Shown piece after piece: positions 48,801-53,470 of a stretch of DNA of 64,000 bases; position 1 is the first letter of the stretch; each line of letters begins with the position of its first letter. Source of the stretch: Mesocentrotus franciscanus. Lineage: Eukaryota > Echinodermata > Echinoidea > Camarodonta > Strongylocentrotidae. Both the position numbers and the translations under genes were made by a program. The DNA is taken from the NCBI GenBank assembly GCA_037976565.1, contig CP137682.1, positions 29,806,782 to 29,870,781 on the forward strand, in the 5' to 3' direction. The notes under the pieces were generated by a model that was not told the origin of the DNA, made no database searches, and saw only the letters and a program-made list of their open reading frames with translations.

Positions 48801-50807
48801 CTGATCTTGGCCTTTCAGAAAAGGGACATATCTCAACAACAGTCCCACCGGCACCTGAATCATCGAGAGAATATTTAATCACTCCACGTTTTCAAACAAA
48901 ATATTTACAAAAGCTAAACAAAATCAAGTATTATTAATCAATAACTCAATAATTACCATACATAACATGATACTACAGGTATATGCCAACTTTATTACTA
49001 AATGTAAGCCATACCTTCTAAATATTTATTGATCAGGGGCATGTCTGTGTGGATACGTATACTTCATTTGTTTATACAGTCACAGTGACTACCACAAATT
49101 TACCTGAATAATAAATCTACAAGTCTATTAACTCTTTATATACCACAGAAATCCCCCTTGTACCACATGTTATTTATCATGGGATAAATATACAAAAGGC
49201 TTTGAAATTAAAAACTATTTTACAAGGTTACAAGAGTTATCGTGGAGCTAATTGAGATTGGAAATGGTTGATTTTGCAAAGCGATTAAATTACAAAAAAG
49301 CAATCTTTCCATCAATTGGTGTTTACTGTTTCGTGCAAAATTGCACGTGTGGCAAACAAGCACGCATGGAGAGAGGTGAAAAAAACCAAAGTGTTTATAT
49401 TTTGCCAAAGGGCCCATGGTTGGGCTAAGAAAATGAAAACATTTCATCCTTATTCTGTTACTGCTAAGCTAAAGTTTATGATAAGTATTAATTATACTTT
49501 TTAAACAAGTTACTAAAATCACAAATTTACATGCATTTCATTGGCAAATAGGCAAATCGCAAATGAAAGGAAGATAAAAGGAAAAATTAAAAAAAAAGGA
49601 ATTTCATACCATCTTCTTGCCAATTCCTTCCTCTACGGACCTCTGCCCCTGGACACAGCCCTCTGGAAACTGTCTTTGCTTTTCCAAGTCTTGATGTCAC
49701 TTGTGTCCTACAGAAACAAACAAATCTCTCTTTGTTATTTTTAAGAGAAATATATGAAGCTATTACAACAATCAGATGGTGTGGGGTTAACTCATTCAAA
49801 TACATCAAAAGATGTAAATACATTTTGAGACAGTTCCAACTCAAATTTTATGAGCCAAAAGTTTGCCTGCAGGGGATAGAACAAGGTTCGTAATGGCATA
49901 GTTATAATTGATTTTTCTTTATGACTAAAAAGGTCCTTTATAGTAAGGCTTAGAAACAATATAGAATACCTTGACATCACATTCTTCACATGAATTATGA
50001 CAATATCACCCAAATATTGCCCCGCTACTTGAGAACATCCTGAACAATAATAAGTTTTCCAGTTTGCTATCCCACTTTCAAACAAAAGATGTATTAATAT
50101 TCACAGAATATATTGCATTTTAATGTATTTTTTTTAACAAACCCTGTTTCTTTCTGGCTGGTGAAGCGAGTGAATGTATGAGTCAAGTCATGTTTATCAT
50201 TCATGTAGCATGGAGTACAAAGATCATAATCAGGGCAGCTTTGATCACTGCATTTCCAGCGTATGCCCGCGATAGGATCTATCAAACAGCTATCACAAAC
50301 GTAACCGACATGAATCACACCTGGAAAAAGAATTGAGGAAGATGAAAAATCAAGAAAAAGTATAGCAGTATTGGTGAAGCTGTCAATATGCATTGAAAAT
50401 TAATCCCCCCATAAGATACTTGAACTTAGAATTTGTCACTGTAAAATGAATAAACAATATATAGTCATTGACCATTTCAACAAAATCTGTTGATTCAAGT
50501 ACTAGTTTTAATTTTGATTTTAATAGAAACTAAAAGAAAAGTTGGTACGAGAATTAGTAAGGGAATTATTACCTGCGGGGGCATTGTCGAAGAGCGCAAG
50601 ATCATATAACCAACTGGACCCGACCTGATAGTTGTTACCATTACCATTATCCCATCTGACCTTGGCCCAGCCTGTAGGAATGGGTTCTTGAGGATCTTGA
50701 TCTTTGAGCTTGACCACTGTCCCAAGATGACCCTCACCGCCATCTTGATCTCGCCATGTCCAGGTGGCGCTCCGGACAACTCGCTGTCCGACCTCCACGG
50801 TTGCCAT
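18589..50807 (-). CDS. Mind bomb-like protein (MIB_HERC2-ZZ-MIB_HERC2-ankyrin), 14+ exons, 3' end not found
   Basis: Span of a multi-exon gene read on the minus strand. Joining exons 50807-50573, 50320-50143, 49707-49610, 48854-48669, 47202-47090, 46545-46432, 45810-45703, 44652-44481, 43542-43367, 42880-42732, 25161-25005, 22237-22083, 19872-19743 and 18804-18589 gives 2187 nt, 729 codons, with every GT-AG junction phase-consistent and no internal stop. The order MIB_HERC2 (about 1-79), ZZ (about 80-135), second MIB_HERC2 (about 150-232), MIB-repeat region (about 233-401), acidic linker (about 402-430) and ankyrins (about 430-729) is that of Mind bomb E3 ligases, which ubiquitylate Notch ligands (MIB1) or RIPK1 and others (MIB2). 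The RING fingers that make MIB proteins E3 enzymes were not found in this window, so E3 activity is inferred from family only. The intron between 42732 and 25161 is 17.6 kb. It could be MIB1-like, MIB2-like or a lineage-specific paralogue. Confidence 0.88.
19366..19408. repeat. (TTTA)n microsatellite with T-run
   Basis: TTTA repeats followed by a T-run and GGGGGC, intronic in the MIB-like gene. Confidence 0.85.
19472..19700 (+). repeat. Dispersed repeat, copy 1 (second copy at 49228-49420)
   Basis: Shares TGGAGCTAAT, GGAAATGG, AAAGCAATC, TCAATTGGTG and GTGCAAAATTGCA with 49228-49420. Short plus ORFs here are repeat translations. Confidence 0.75.
19743..19872 (-). CDS. MIB-like exon 13: divergent ankyrin repeat
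   Basis: A 130-nt exon found by phase: exon 12 ends in phase 2 and exon 14 starts in phase 0, so a linking exon was required. Acceptor CATTTTAG, donor GTAAAG|GTAATT. It encodes PAELIAQSCPRSIVVVTDGG, then HTILHIGAVNNSVKVMKVVM and AVK. The G-G-H-T-I-L-H-I-G-A-V-N-N stretch fits an ankyrin helix pair (usual G-x-T-A-L-H-x-A-A). Conservation is weaker than in its neighbours. Confidence 0.78.
21105..21220. promoter_or_regulatory. GC-richer island with YY1-like and NRF1-like motifs
   Basis: AAGATGGCGG at 21121-21130 (YY1-like) and the palindrome TGCGCATGCGCA at 21206-21217 (NRF1-like), in a rare non-AT-rich stretch inside an intron of the MIB-like gene. It could be an internal promoter or part of a repeat. 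Confidence 0.3.
21298..21400 (+). mobile_element. tRNA-derived SINE head
   Basis: TGATCGGATAGAGTGCTGCG resembles an A box and GAGTTCGAATCTAGG a B box with the expected spacing (about 40 bp). The acceptor stem does not pair well, so this is a SINE or tRNA relic rather than a working tRNA gene. Confidence 0.55.
22083..22237 (-). CDS. MIB-like exon 12: ankyrin repeats
   Basis: A 155-nt exon with acceptor TTGATATAAG and consensus donor CCAGA|GTAAGT. It reads DKAKDTPLHDAIIKSRVDVI, ELLVKVPDLDVTLANKREMT and ALQLAALKDKP. D-T-P-L-H-D-A-I is shared word for word with MIB1 ankyrins. It joins exon 11 in phase 0 (NVQ|DKAKDTPLH) and ends with two bases of Glu. Confidence 0.9.
23346..24900. mobile_element. 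Non-autonomous DNA element, about 1.55 kb, long inverted ends around a minisatellite
   Basis: Left end CAGTAGGGACTTTTAGATTT and the reverse complement of the right end CAATAGGGACTTTCAGATTT match. Similarity continues inward for about 200 bp (GTGGACTGC..CGTGTGAC, CTTTTCGTTTG, a TGACGT near the inner edge). The centre is the purine-rich array at 23645-24690. No transposase frame; clear target-site duplications not seen. The left arm carries NRF1-like (23529) and CRE-like TGACGTCA (23509-23635) motifs. Confidence 0.75.
23645..24690. repeat. Purine-rich minisatellite, compound units
   Basis: Repeated words AGAAAAGATGAAAGATGG, AAAAACAAAGAATAACATAA and GATAAAGCATAGATAATGG recur in higher-order blocks of roughly 100-200 bp. 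This produces a 342-codon Phe/Leu/Ser-rich minus ORF that is not a gene. Confidence 0.9.
25005..25161 (-). CDS. MIB-like exon 11: ankyrin repeats
   Basis: A 157-nt exon with acceptor CCTATCACAG and donor GTTCAG|GTATGT. It encodes DEPAITYYLIGKGADINRGN, DNGRRAIHQAAYKGFVDCAR and VLINHGCDVNVQ. GADIN, RRAIHQAA and G-C-D-V-N-V-Q are textbook ankyrin elements. Only about 105 bp separate its donor from the right end of an inverted-repeat element at 24900. The frame joins exon 10 perfectly despite the very long intron. Confidence 0.9.
26391..26621. mobile_element. MITE with CAGTGG tips, about 230 bp
   Basis: Starts CAGTGGTAGATG and ends CTGGATCCGCCACTG; the tips are inverted over about 6 bp. The ending CTGGATCCGCCACTG recalls the ends of the element at 40970-41065. 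The 117- and 79-codon ORFs inside are not genes. Confidence 0.5.
27735..27815 (+). repeat. Short dispersed repeat, copy 1
   Basis: CACCTTGATAAAGAAAAAC, ACTCCTGCCCC and GCTGCCACGGGTAA recur at 28385-28455 in the same orientation, each preceded by a (CA)n run. Confidence 0.8.
28168..28395. repeat. (CT)n-rich tandem region
   Basis: TCTCTCTC runs interspersed with CATTCATTTTCCCACTGT every 40-70 bp; a minisatellite-like pyrimidine tract, followed by the second copy of the 27735 repeat (28385-28455). Confidence 0.85.
28883..28962. repeat. 80-bp near-perfect palindrome without spacer
   Basis: Arms of 40 bp match at 39 of 40 positions: GCCATTGGTTAACTTCCAGG and GCAGTAGACCTAG on the left are mirrored on the right. 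The centre is CCTAGAG/CTCTAGG. It would form a cruciform or a long hairpin RNA. Confidence 0.95.
31523..32812 (-). pseudogene. THAP-domain protein remnant, two exon-like pieces, frameshifted
   Basis: Piece 1 (32812-32736) reads FVAFGCSNRRKKGNCIFFHK before donor CACAA|GTAAG, matching the start of a THAP zinc finger (xVxYGCxNR...FHxFP), but the first Cys is Phe and no in-frame ATG is seen. Piece 2 (31882-31523) follows acceptor TGTAATGCAG. It contains VPTIFPGD, the THAP C-terminal signature preceded by a frame break, then a basic stretch, another frame break, and IDQKLKITRQQLQDAKKQLK with KRKEER and a stop. The coiled-coil-like tail is typical after THAP in P-element-like proteins. The middle of the THAP finger is missing. 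Likely a dead transposon-derived or retained gene in the host intron. Confidence 0.6.
32913..32946. promoter_or_regulatory. 34-bp block with an exact inverted copy at 41641-41674
   Basis: Reads GCGTTTATTTTTTCCGTACC then ACTAACGCGTCACA; the reverse complement is identical over 34 bp at 41641. It lies about 100 bp upstream (minus strand) of the THAP remnant, beside a GCCGCCATTA (YY1-like) motif at 32872-32882. Could be a promoter block or a shared element edge. Confidence 0.5.
33622..34160 (+). repeat. Dispersed repeat (GTGGCGTAATGAGC family), copy 2
   Basis: GTGGCGTACTGAGC, GGGGGGGCAG, CTAAAGTATTTACGATCAGG and TACGGTCAGATGAGCAT, with the last module repeated two or three times. ORFs at 33590-34201 are repeat translations. 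Confidence 0.8.
34515..34615 (+). repeat. Dispersed repeat (same family), partial copy 3
   Basis: AAATTGCGTGGGGT, GGCAAAGCCCTGGCGGG and CATTTAATTACGGTCAG match copy 2. Confidence 0.8.
34825..35345. repeat. Polypyrimidine tandem repeat, two to three units
   Basis: CT-rich blocks of CCCTTTTCTTTTCTTC type, each preceded by TGCAACTGATCT (34824, 35082) and separated by G-rich inserts such as TTGCTGGGAGGGGAG. The Phe/Leu/Ser and Lys/Arg/Gly ORFs on either strand are artefacts. Confidence 0.85.
35485..36902. mobile_element. Foldback element, about 1.42 kb, with tandem units inverted about its centre
   Basis: Left tip ATAGTCGGGTGGCTTAGCG and right tip (reverse complement) ATAGTCCGGTGGCTTAGTG match, continuing through CGGATAAAAGCACCATTTT. 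The left half holds five direct units of about 140-160 bp, each with GGGCTTCCTTAGGACCTACT and AAATGCCATTTTTGGTAC. The right half (from about 36255) holds four of the same units in reverse. No transposase. This is the structure of Foldback-type elements. Confidence 0.9.
37268..37699 (+). CDS. Plus-strand 143-codon ORF, C-terminal tail of a repeated gene family (possibly transposon-derived)
   Basis: Opposite strand to the host gene and inside its long intron. ATG at 37268 follows an acceptor-like TTTCTGTTTCAG (37222), so it may be a terminal exon. The N-terminal third contains NPAIAAMVEGYSRIKTNTHL and GSKGTSKGRHVK. The C-terminal half is basic and Ser/Pro-rich: GVQPTATARRRIQMGRGGSR, then PRRRRVPAPHNLSHAVTNNQ and a stop. 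A VQPTxxARRK stretch followed by PHNLSxxVxxN, as I recall it, ends many multicopy predicted proteins of sea urchins and other invertebrates, some with SWIM or nuclease domains. No catalytic domain here, so it is probably a fragment. Confidence 0.4.
   Translation: MASKFDESPDIFNPAIAAMVEGYSRIKTNTHLVSAKYVLFRGSKGTSKGRHVKHVRLSGSKHIGVQPTATARRRIQMGRGGSRLHAGLPSKSSNIPEHGYSHPQSSQSSVVFPVPRRRRVPAPHNLSHAVTNNQSLGKTHSTK
38225..38350 (-). mobile_element. SINE-like sequence
   Basis: On the minus strand GTGGCGTGCGCCTGTAATCC is followed by a B-box-like CAGGTTCGAAACTGAG about 50 bp on, then GGATGGTGACGTTTAAAGG. It resembles tRNA- or 7SL-headed SINEs. No intact RNA gene. Confidence 0.45.
40440..40630. repeat. (GAT/GGT)n microsatellite-like region
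   Basis: Imperfect GATGATGG and GTGGTG triplets; ORFs on both strands here are artefacts. Confidence 0.8.
40970..41065. mobile_element. MITE, 96 bp, CAGTGGCGGATCCAGG terminal repeats
   Basis: Left CAGTGGCGGATCCAGG and right CCTGGATCCGCCGCTG are inverted with one mismatch. Flanks ATGTTT and ATGTAT may be a worn target duplication. Contains a 15-C run. Confidence 0.8.
42105..42245 (-). mobile_element. Degenerate SINE, same family as 43919-44155
   Basis: Shares AGGTTAATATATTGCCAAAG, GCGGCAGGACT, CATGTGATCCAC and ACCATGACACCTCTTCAC with the better-preserved copy; the B box is damaged. Confidence 0.65.
42373..42395. repeat. Short interstitial telomere-like run (CCCTAA)n
   Basis: TCCCTAACCCTAGCCCTAAC, about three to four degenerate units. 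Too short to be a telomere. Confidence 0.6.
42732..42880 (-). CDS. MIB-like exon 10: ankyrin repeats
   Basis: A 149-nt exon with acceptor TATATTACAG and donor CGAAGG|GTAGGT. It encodes ANALIGGKIALHSAAANGHL, EVVQALIESGAEIDITDYDG and NTPLLYSVEG. Ankyrin consensus features are clear: G-K-x-A-L-H-x-A-A-x-N-G-H-L-E-V-V, then G-A-E-I-D and D-G-N-T-P-L. It ends with two bases of a Gly codon completed by the exon 17.6 kb away at 25161. Confidence 0.9.
43367..43542 (-). CDS. MIB-like exon 9: acidic linker and first ankyrin start
   Basis: A 176-nt exon with acceptor CTGATCAAG and donor GAAAAG|GTGATC. It encodes GREKTEILKALLSLLETEAG, an SDSDSGEGD acidic stretch, then VESQLIKAAERGNVVRVVEI and LSISPEK. 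The LIKAAERGNVVRV helix pair parallels ELVKAAANGDVAKV in MIB1, where the ankyrin series begins. The SDSDSGEGD stretch is rich in potential CK2 sites (inference). Confidence 0.85.
43443..43918 (-). repeat. Tandem duplication of about 240 bp inside the MIB-like gene
   Basis: Two units, about 43443-43680 and 43681-43918, about 90% alike. Each covers the 5' part of an exon, its acceptor and the upstream intron text with AACAATATTAACAT, CTTAATACTACGTT and TACTTTACATTGTAATTATT. The junction is at about 43680. Confidence 0.9.
43681..43782 (-). CDS. Possible duplicated cassette exon of the MIB-like gene (34 codons, symmetric phase)
   Basis: A 102-nt open segment nearly identical to the first part of the exon at 43542-43367, lying about 240 bp upstream of it. 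It has the same acceptor context (GATCCAG) and a possible donor GACAGAG|GTAATG. It encodes GNGQTEIRKALLSLLKTEPG, then SSSDSDSGEGGDR. Length is a multiple of three and both boundaries have the same phase, so it could be included or skipped without breaking the frame. The donor sits at the duplication junction and may be new. Without transcripts, use of this exon is unproven. Confidence 0.45.
43919..44155 (-). mobile_element. tRNA-derived SINE
   Basis: On the minus strand: GGTGTGATGGTTTACTTT, then a B-box CACGGTTCGAGTCCTGCC, then a body with TTGCCACTCTCCATCCTGGT and CCAGGGAGCAGAGTGTGTGC. It abuts the end of the tandem duplication. The 82-codon minus ORF is the SINE body. Confidence 0.65.
44179..44322. 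mobile_element. MITE, about 144 bp, GGACCC terminal repeats
   Basis: Left GGACCCTTTTTCATAAAACT and right reverse complement GGACCCTGTTTCATAAAACC are inverted over about 25 bp, and TTATCA continues inward. Confidence 0.85.
44481..44652 (-). CDS. MIB-like exon 8: second MIB repeat, second half, and linker
   Basis: A 172-nt exon with acceptor CTATTTTCAG and donor GGCTAG|GTGGGT. It reads CLGMEGTVMNVDS, then VRLIGLEKMWSWHPCSLILV, then a polar linker with NSSDDDKQGAESIDQRL. The W-S-W-H-P segment parallels the SWTYNPAAV end of the second MIB repeat. It leaves one base (G), completed either by the exon starting at 43542 or by the duplicated exon starting at 43782; both begin with AT to give Asp. Confidence 0.85.
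45703..45810 (-). CDS. MIB-like exon 7: second MIB repeat, first half
   Basis: A 36-codon exon, phase 0 at both ends, too short to stand out as an ORF. Acceptor TATTTCCAG, donor GAAAAG|GTCAGT. It encodes VSRLGKGDRVQINKDLKF, then VMNLQENSQNGWVNGMEK. GKGDRVQI matches the GDLVQV start of the second MIB repeat, and NGWVNGM matches its GEW/GxM segment. It lies just downstream of an AT and GT-rich microsatellite at 45830-45990, which is intronic. Confidence 0.85.
45830..45990. repeat. (AT)n, (GT)n and (GA)n compound microsatellite
   Basis: ATATATAT at 45833-45855, GTGTGTGTG at 45910-45950 and AGAGAGAG at 45960-45976, intronic. Confidence 0.9.
46432..46545 (-). CDS. MIB-like exon 6: MIB-repeat region
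   Basis: A 38-codon exon, phase 0 at both ends, with acceptor CACCCTTCCAG and donor AACAAG|GTATGG. It reads LYGKVAKVTGINSSENAEVT, then YPERKEQPFTFHPDVLNK. This fits the second half of the first MIB repeat (family pattern GxVxxI followed by xWTFNPAVL). The final residues FHPDVLNK align with the NPAVLTK type of ending. Confidence 0.88.
47090..47202 (-). CDS. MIB-like exon 5: MIB-repeat region
   Basis: A 113-nt exon with acceptor TTGATAACAG and a consensus donor AAAAT|GTGAGT. It encodes GKEVGLKVGDLVAITLDSET, then LQIMQQMDGREWLPDMEN. This corresponds to the first half of the repeat after the second MIB_HERC2 domain in Mind bomb (family pattern GDLVxIxLDxExxQxLQ, then GGW). It ends in phase 0 and joins exon 6. 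Confidence 0.88.
47362..48178. mobile_element. Inverted-repeat element, about 815 bp, arms over 200 bp
   Basis: Left CAGGGTGTCCCTG then AAAAGGAAACCCAAG matches the reverse complement of the right end (CAGATCCTGAGAAAAGGAAA). Similarity continues inward through ATGATCAAGAAGTCA, ACCAATTTCAGACA and CCAAAATAAGTG.ATGGCTG. No transposase. It sits in the intron between MIB-like exons 4 and 5. Confidence 0.8.
48320..48480. repeat. (GAT)n microsatellite
   Basis: GATGATGATG triplets with GGT interruptions, intronic; yields Asp-rich and Ile-rich ORFs on either strand. Confidence 0.95.
48669..48854 (-). CDS. MIB-like exon 4: second MIB_HERC2 domain
   Basis: A 186-nt exon with acceptor GATGATTCAG and donor GTTTTAG|GTATTG. 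It encodes GAGGTVVEI, VTVCWAQ, HRVGFDGKMDLKY and YYASHLPVLG. The VGFxGKxDLK and H-x-PVLG stretches are strong Mind bomb signatures at the end of the second MIB_HERC2 domain. It lies next to a (GAT)n microsatellite at 48320-48480 that is intronic. Confidence 0.9.
49228..49420 (+). repeat. Dispersed repeat, copy 2 (see 19472-19700)
   Basis: TGGAGCTAAT, GGAAATGG, AAAAGCAATC, ATCAATTGGTG and GTGCAAAATTGCA as in the other copy, in the same orientation. Confidence 0.75.
49610..49707 (-). CDS. MIB-like exon 3: start of second MIB_HERC2 domain
   Basis: A 98-nt exon with acceptor TTTCTGTAG and donor GATG|GTATGA. The only open frame compatible with both neighbours reads TQVTSRLGKAKTVSRGLCPG, then AEVRRGRNWQEDG. 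This is the start of the second MIB_HERC2 domain (family pattern G-A-x-V-x-R-G-x-x-W, then D-G-G). One Trp of the usual WxW pair is absent (NWQEDGG), so the domain is somewhat divergent. The Gly at the end is completed by exon 4. Confidence 0.82.
50143..50320 (-). CDS. MIB-like exon 2: ZZ zinc finger
   Basis: A 178-nt exon bounded by acceptor CTTTTTCCAG and donor CAGG|GTTTGT. It encodes a ZZ-type zinc finger with CDSC, then GIRWKC, a Cys in SCPDYD, LCTPCY and DKHDLTH, i.e. the expected Cys pairs plus two His. In MIB proteins the ZZ finger sits between the two MIB_HERC2 domains, exactly as here. It enters with two bases of the Gly codon begun in exon 1 and leaves with GG, completed by G of exon 3. 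Confidence 0.9.
50573..50807 (-). CDS. MIB-like exon 1 (coding): N-terminal MIB_HERC2 domain
   Basis: Starts at ATG 50807, with A at -3 and G at +4 and an in-frame TAA nine bases upstream, so this start is favoured. The first 78 codons match the N-terminal MIB_HERC2 domain: VGQRVVRSATWTWRDQDGG, then EGHLGTV, a WAKVRWDNG core and a YDLALFDNAPAG end, like the start of MIB1/MIB2. MIB_HERC2 domains in Mind bomb bind Notch-ligand tails. The donor is CCCCGCAG|GTAATA, leaving one base of a split Gly codon completed by exon 2. A possible acceptor just before the ATG (AAATCAG|GATGG) lacks a pyrimidine tract, so the 5'UTR probably continues in this exon. Confidence 0.88.
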
Positions 50808-50929
50808 CCTGATTTAGATGATCTGATCTGTTTTGATTTATTTTGGCCTGTTTTAGTATAAAAATATAACAACATTCTAATAGTAAATAATTCTTTTCTG
50901 ATGTAATTATACCTGCATTCAAACTCACC

Positions 50930-51955
50930 ATCCCCTTCCCCTTCATCTTCCTCTCTTCTCCCTCTCTCTCTATCTCTTTCTCTCTGTTTCAATATTTTCT
51001 GTATTTTTCTTTCTTTCTTCTCCCCCTGGTCACCTCTTAAAAAATACTATCTCACTCTCTCTTTATCTCTCTTTTTCTCTCTCACTCTATCTACCTCTCT
51101 ATATCTCCTGTACAACCCCATCCCCTCTCTATCTTGCTCTCTCTCTCTTTCTCTCTTTTTCTCTCTATATCTAGAATGAACAACTAAATTATTCATGCTC
51201 TTACCGAGTTCTGTAAGTTTTTAAGTATTTGTTTGTATATACGGGACAAACTAAAAGTAGTCAACATAGGTCGTAACTTAACCAACCCACCTTTCATTCT
51301 TTAGTTACGAAAACAAAAATCATCACATTTACCAAAGGTATGAATAATCAGTTTATAATTTTAGATCTATCCCTCCCACTCATGTCGAACTTGACAGGTC
51401 AAAGGTGCAATGTAATAATACACAGTTGCCTTTCAATACACAGTTGTCTTTGAAATGCCCAAAAAGCTTGTTTTGCTTCATGGCTGCAGATATAGGTATG
51501 CAAACATGGTACCAAAGTAGCTGTCTAGAAGAAGACAATAAGTACAATGGACTATCTGCAGCAATATCTATTCATAATTTGTTTCATTATTTTCAGCACA
51601 AATATTACTATGTAGATCTCCTTTCTTTGATTACTTCCTTGTCACAGACACATATCAATGCTCACTGTCTCCTGAGTTTCAAATACAATTTATATGGGCA
51701 AATGCTGTAACTTTTGTAACACAAAAAGTTGTTGCTTTATGAAGAAATTAATACATAATTTCAATGCCAAGAATAAACACAAATGGATCAGTATTTCAGG
51801 GATGAATATAGGCTATTTTAGTAGGGATAATGCTGCCAAAGCTACCACCCCCGAAAAGGATTGTTATGTTAACCAGTATATGTAACAGTAGACCTAATGT
51901 GTAACAGGATTTTAAAAAAATAAACCTTTTCTAATAAACCTATATGCATTTAATA
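50930..51955. repeat. Direct duplication, unit 1
   Basis: Begins with a CT-rich tract, then ACTAAATTATTCATGCTCTT, TGCAATGTAATAATACACAG, ATGGCTGCAGATATAGGTAT and ends after GGGATGAATATAGGCTAT and GGATAATGCTGCCAA. All recur in order in unit 2. It lies just upstream of the MIB-like ATG. Confidence 0.85.
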
Positions 51956-51959
51956 TCAC

Positions 51960-53470
51960 CACCCTCTTCTTCCTTCATCTTTCTCTTCTCTATCTATCTC
52001 TCTCTCTCTCTCTCTATTTCGGCTTTCTCTGTTTCTCTGTTTACATTTTTCTTTATTCCCTCTCTCCGTGGACTCCCTCTCCTTCTCTCCCTCTCTCTAC
52101 CTCTATTACCCCCCCCCTCTCTCTCTATCCCTTTCTCTCTCTTTTTCTTTCTCTCTCTCTCTATCTACCCCTCGATATCTCCTGTACAACCTCCCCTCTC
52201 TCTCTTGGTCTCTTTCTCGCCCTCTTTCTCTCTCTCTCTCTCTCTCTCGATCTATGTACATTTAACGACTAAATTATTCATGCTCTTACCAAGTTTTAAA
52301 AGTATTTAAGTATGTGAAAACTTGATTTGTTCCGATTTTATGTTTCTTCAGAATGTGACACATAATATCTTACATCACAAAGTTTTCAATATAGGCCCTA
52401 ACTCAACCAATTTACCTTTCATTCTTAAGGTAGGGAAAACCCCCAAAACATCACATTCACAAAGGGTATGAAAAATTCAGTTGACAACTCTAGATCTATC
52501 TTTCTCTCCCCCTCATGTAGAACGTGACAGGTCAAAGTTGCAATGTAATAATACACAGTTGCCTTTCAAATGCACAATAGCTTGTTTTGCTTTATGGCTG
52601 CAGATATAGGTATGCAAACATGGTACCAAAATAGCTGTTTAGGAGAAGAAAATAAATACAATGGACTATCTGCAGCAAAATCTATTCATAATTTGTTTCA
52701 TTATATGCAGCACAAATATTACTTTGTAGATCTTCTTTCTTTGATTACTTCCTTGTCACAGACAAATATCTAAACATCAATGCTTGCTGTCTCCTGAGAT
52801 TCATATACAATTTATATGGGCAATGCTGTAATTTTTAACATAAAAAGTTGTTACTTTATGAAGAAATTAATAAACAATTTCATGCTTTTATTTCATGTTA
52901 TTTTATTTAAAGAACTTAGTTTTACATGCTTTCAATCTTAAAATAGAGATAGATATTGTTTTCTCACTCAAAATTAATTCGCAAACCGAAATCGATTTGA
53001 TAATGACGATTGGTTTTTGGTCTATTTATAAAATGATTATTTTTTGTAATAAGTATGGGTATGATAATAAAGATCTGAATTTGATTTATTTATATAAGAG
53101 AGAAATGACTAACAGAATAAAAATAAATGAACATTTGAAAGTACAAAATATGAAATTTCCTGCGAATTTGCTTAGTTATATTTAAACAAATATTATGTCT
53201 ATTATTGATGTTCCATTGTTTTGCTAAATTGTAAGTAAAACTATGGTATTGTTTGAATATTGAATAAACACCTCATTAGAGGCAAAGAGAAAGAAAAAAA
53301 TACAATCTCAATACCAAGAATAAACACAAATGTATCAATATTTTAGGGATGAATATAGGCTATATTCAGTAGGGATAATGCTGCCAACAGAACCCCCGAA
53401 AAAGAACTGTTAATGTTAATCAGTAATAATTATGTAACAGTAGGCCTAATGTTTAACTGGATTTGGAAAA
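51960..53470. repeat. Direct duplication, unit 2 (carries a LINE insertion)
   Basis: Same order of blocks as unit 1 with moderate divergence, but interrupted by about 410 bp at 52885-53300. Plus-strand ORFs of 101 and 67 codons in the two units are the same non-coding text. Confidence 0.85.
52885..53300 (+). mobile_element. 5'-truncated LINE insertion (C-terminal tail plus 3' end)
   Basis: Absent from unit 1. The plus frame reads FWSIYKMIIFCNKYGYDNKD, then LNLIYLYKREMTNRIKINEH and a stop. This looks like the poorly conserved C-terminus of a CR1/L2/Jockey-type reverse transcriptase (K-Y-x-Y/I-x-x-x-K followed by F/Y-K-R-E). Candidate target duplication CAATTTCA on the left and CAATCTCA on the right. 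Confidence 0.6.

Noticed and set aside
50495..50992. 165-codon minus ORF overlapping MIB-like exon 1
   Set aside because: Wrong frame for the MIB_HERC2 domain; its N-terminus is a CT-tract translation.
51944..52309. 121-codon plus ORF with many Ser/Leu residues resembling a membrane protein
   Set aside because: (CT)n microsatellite translation.
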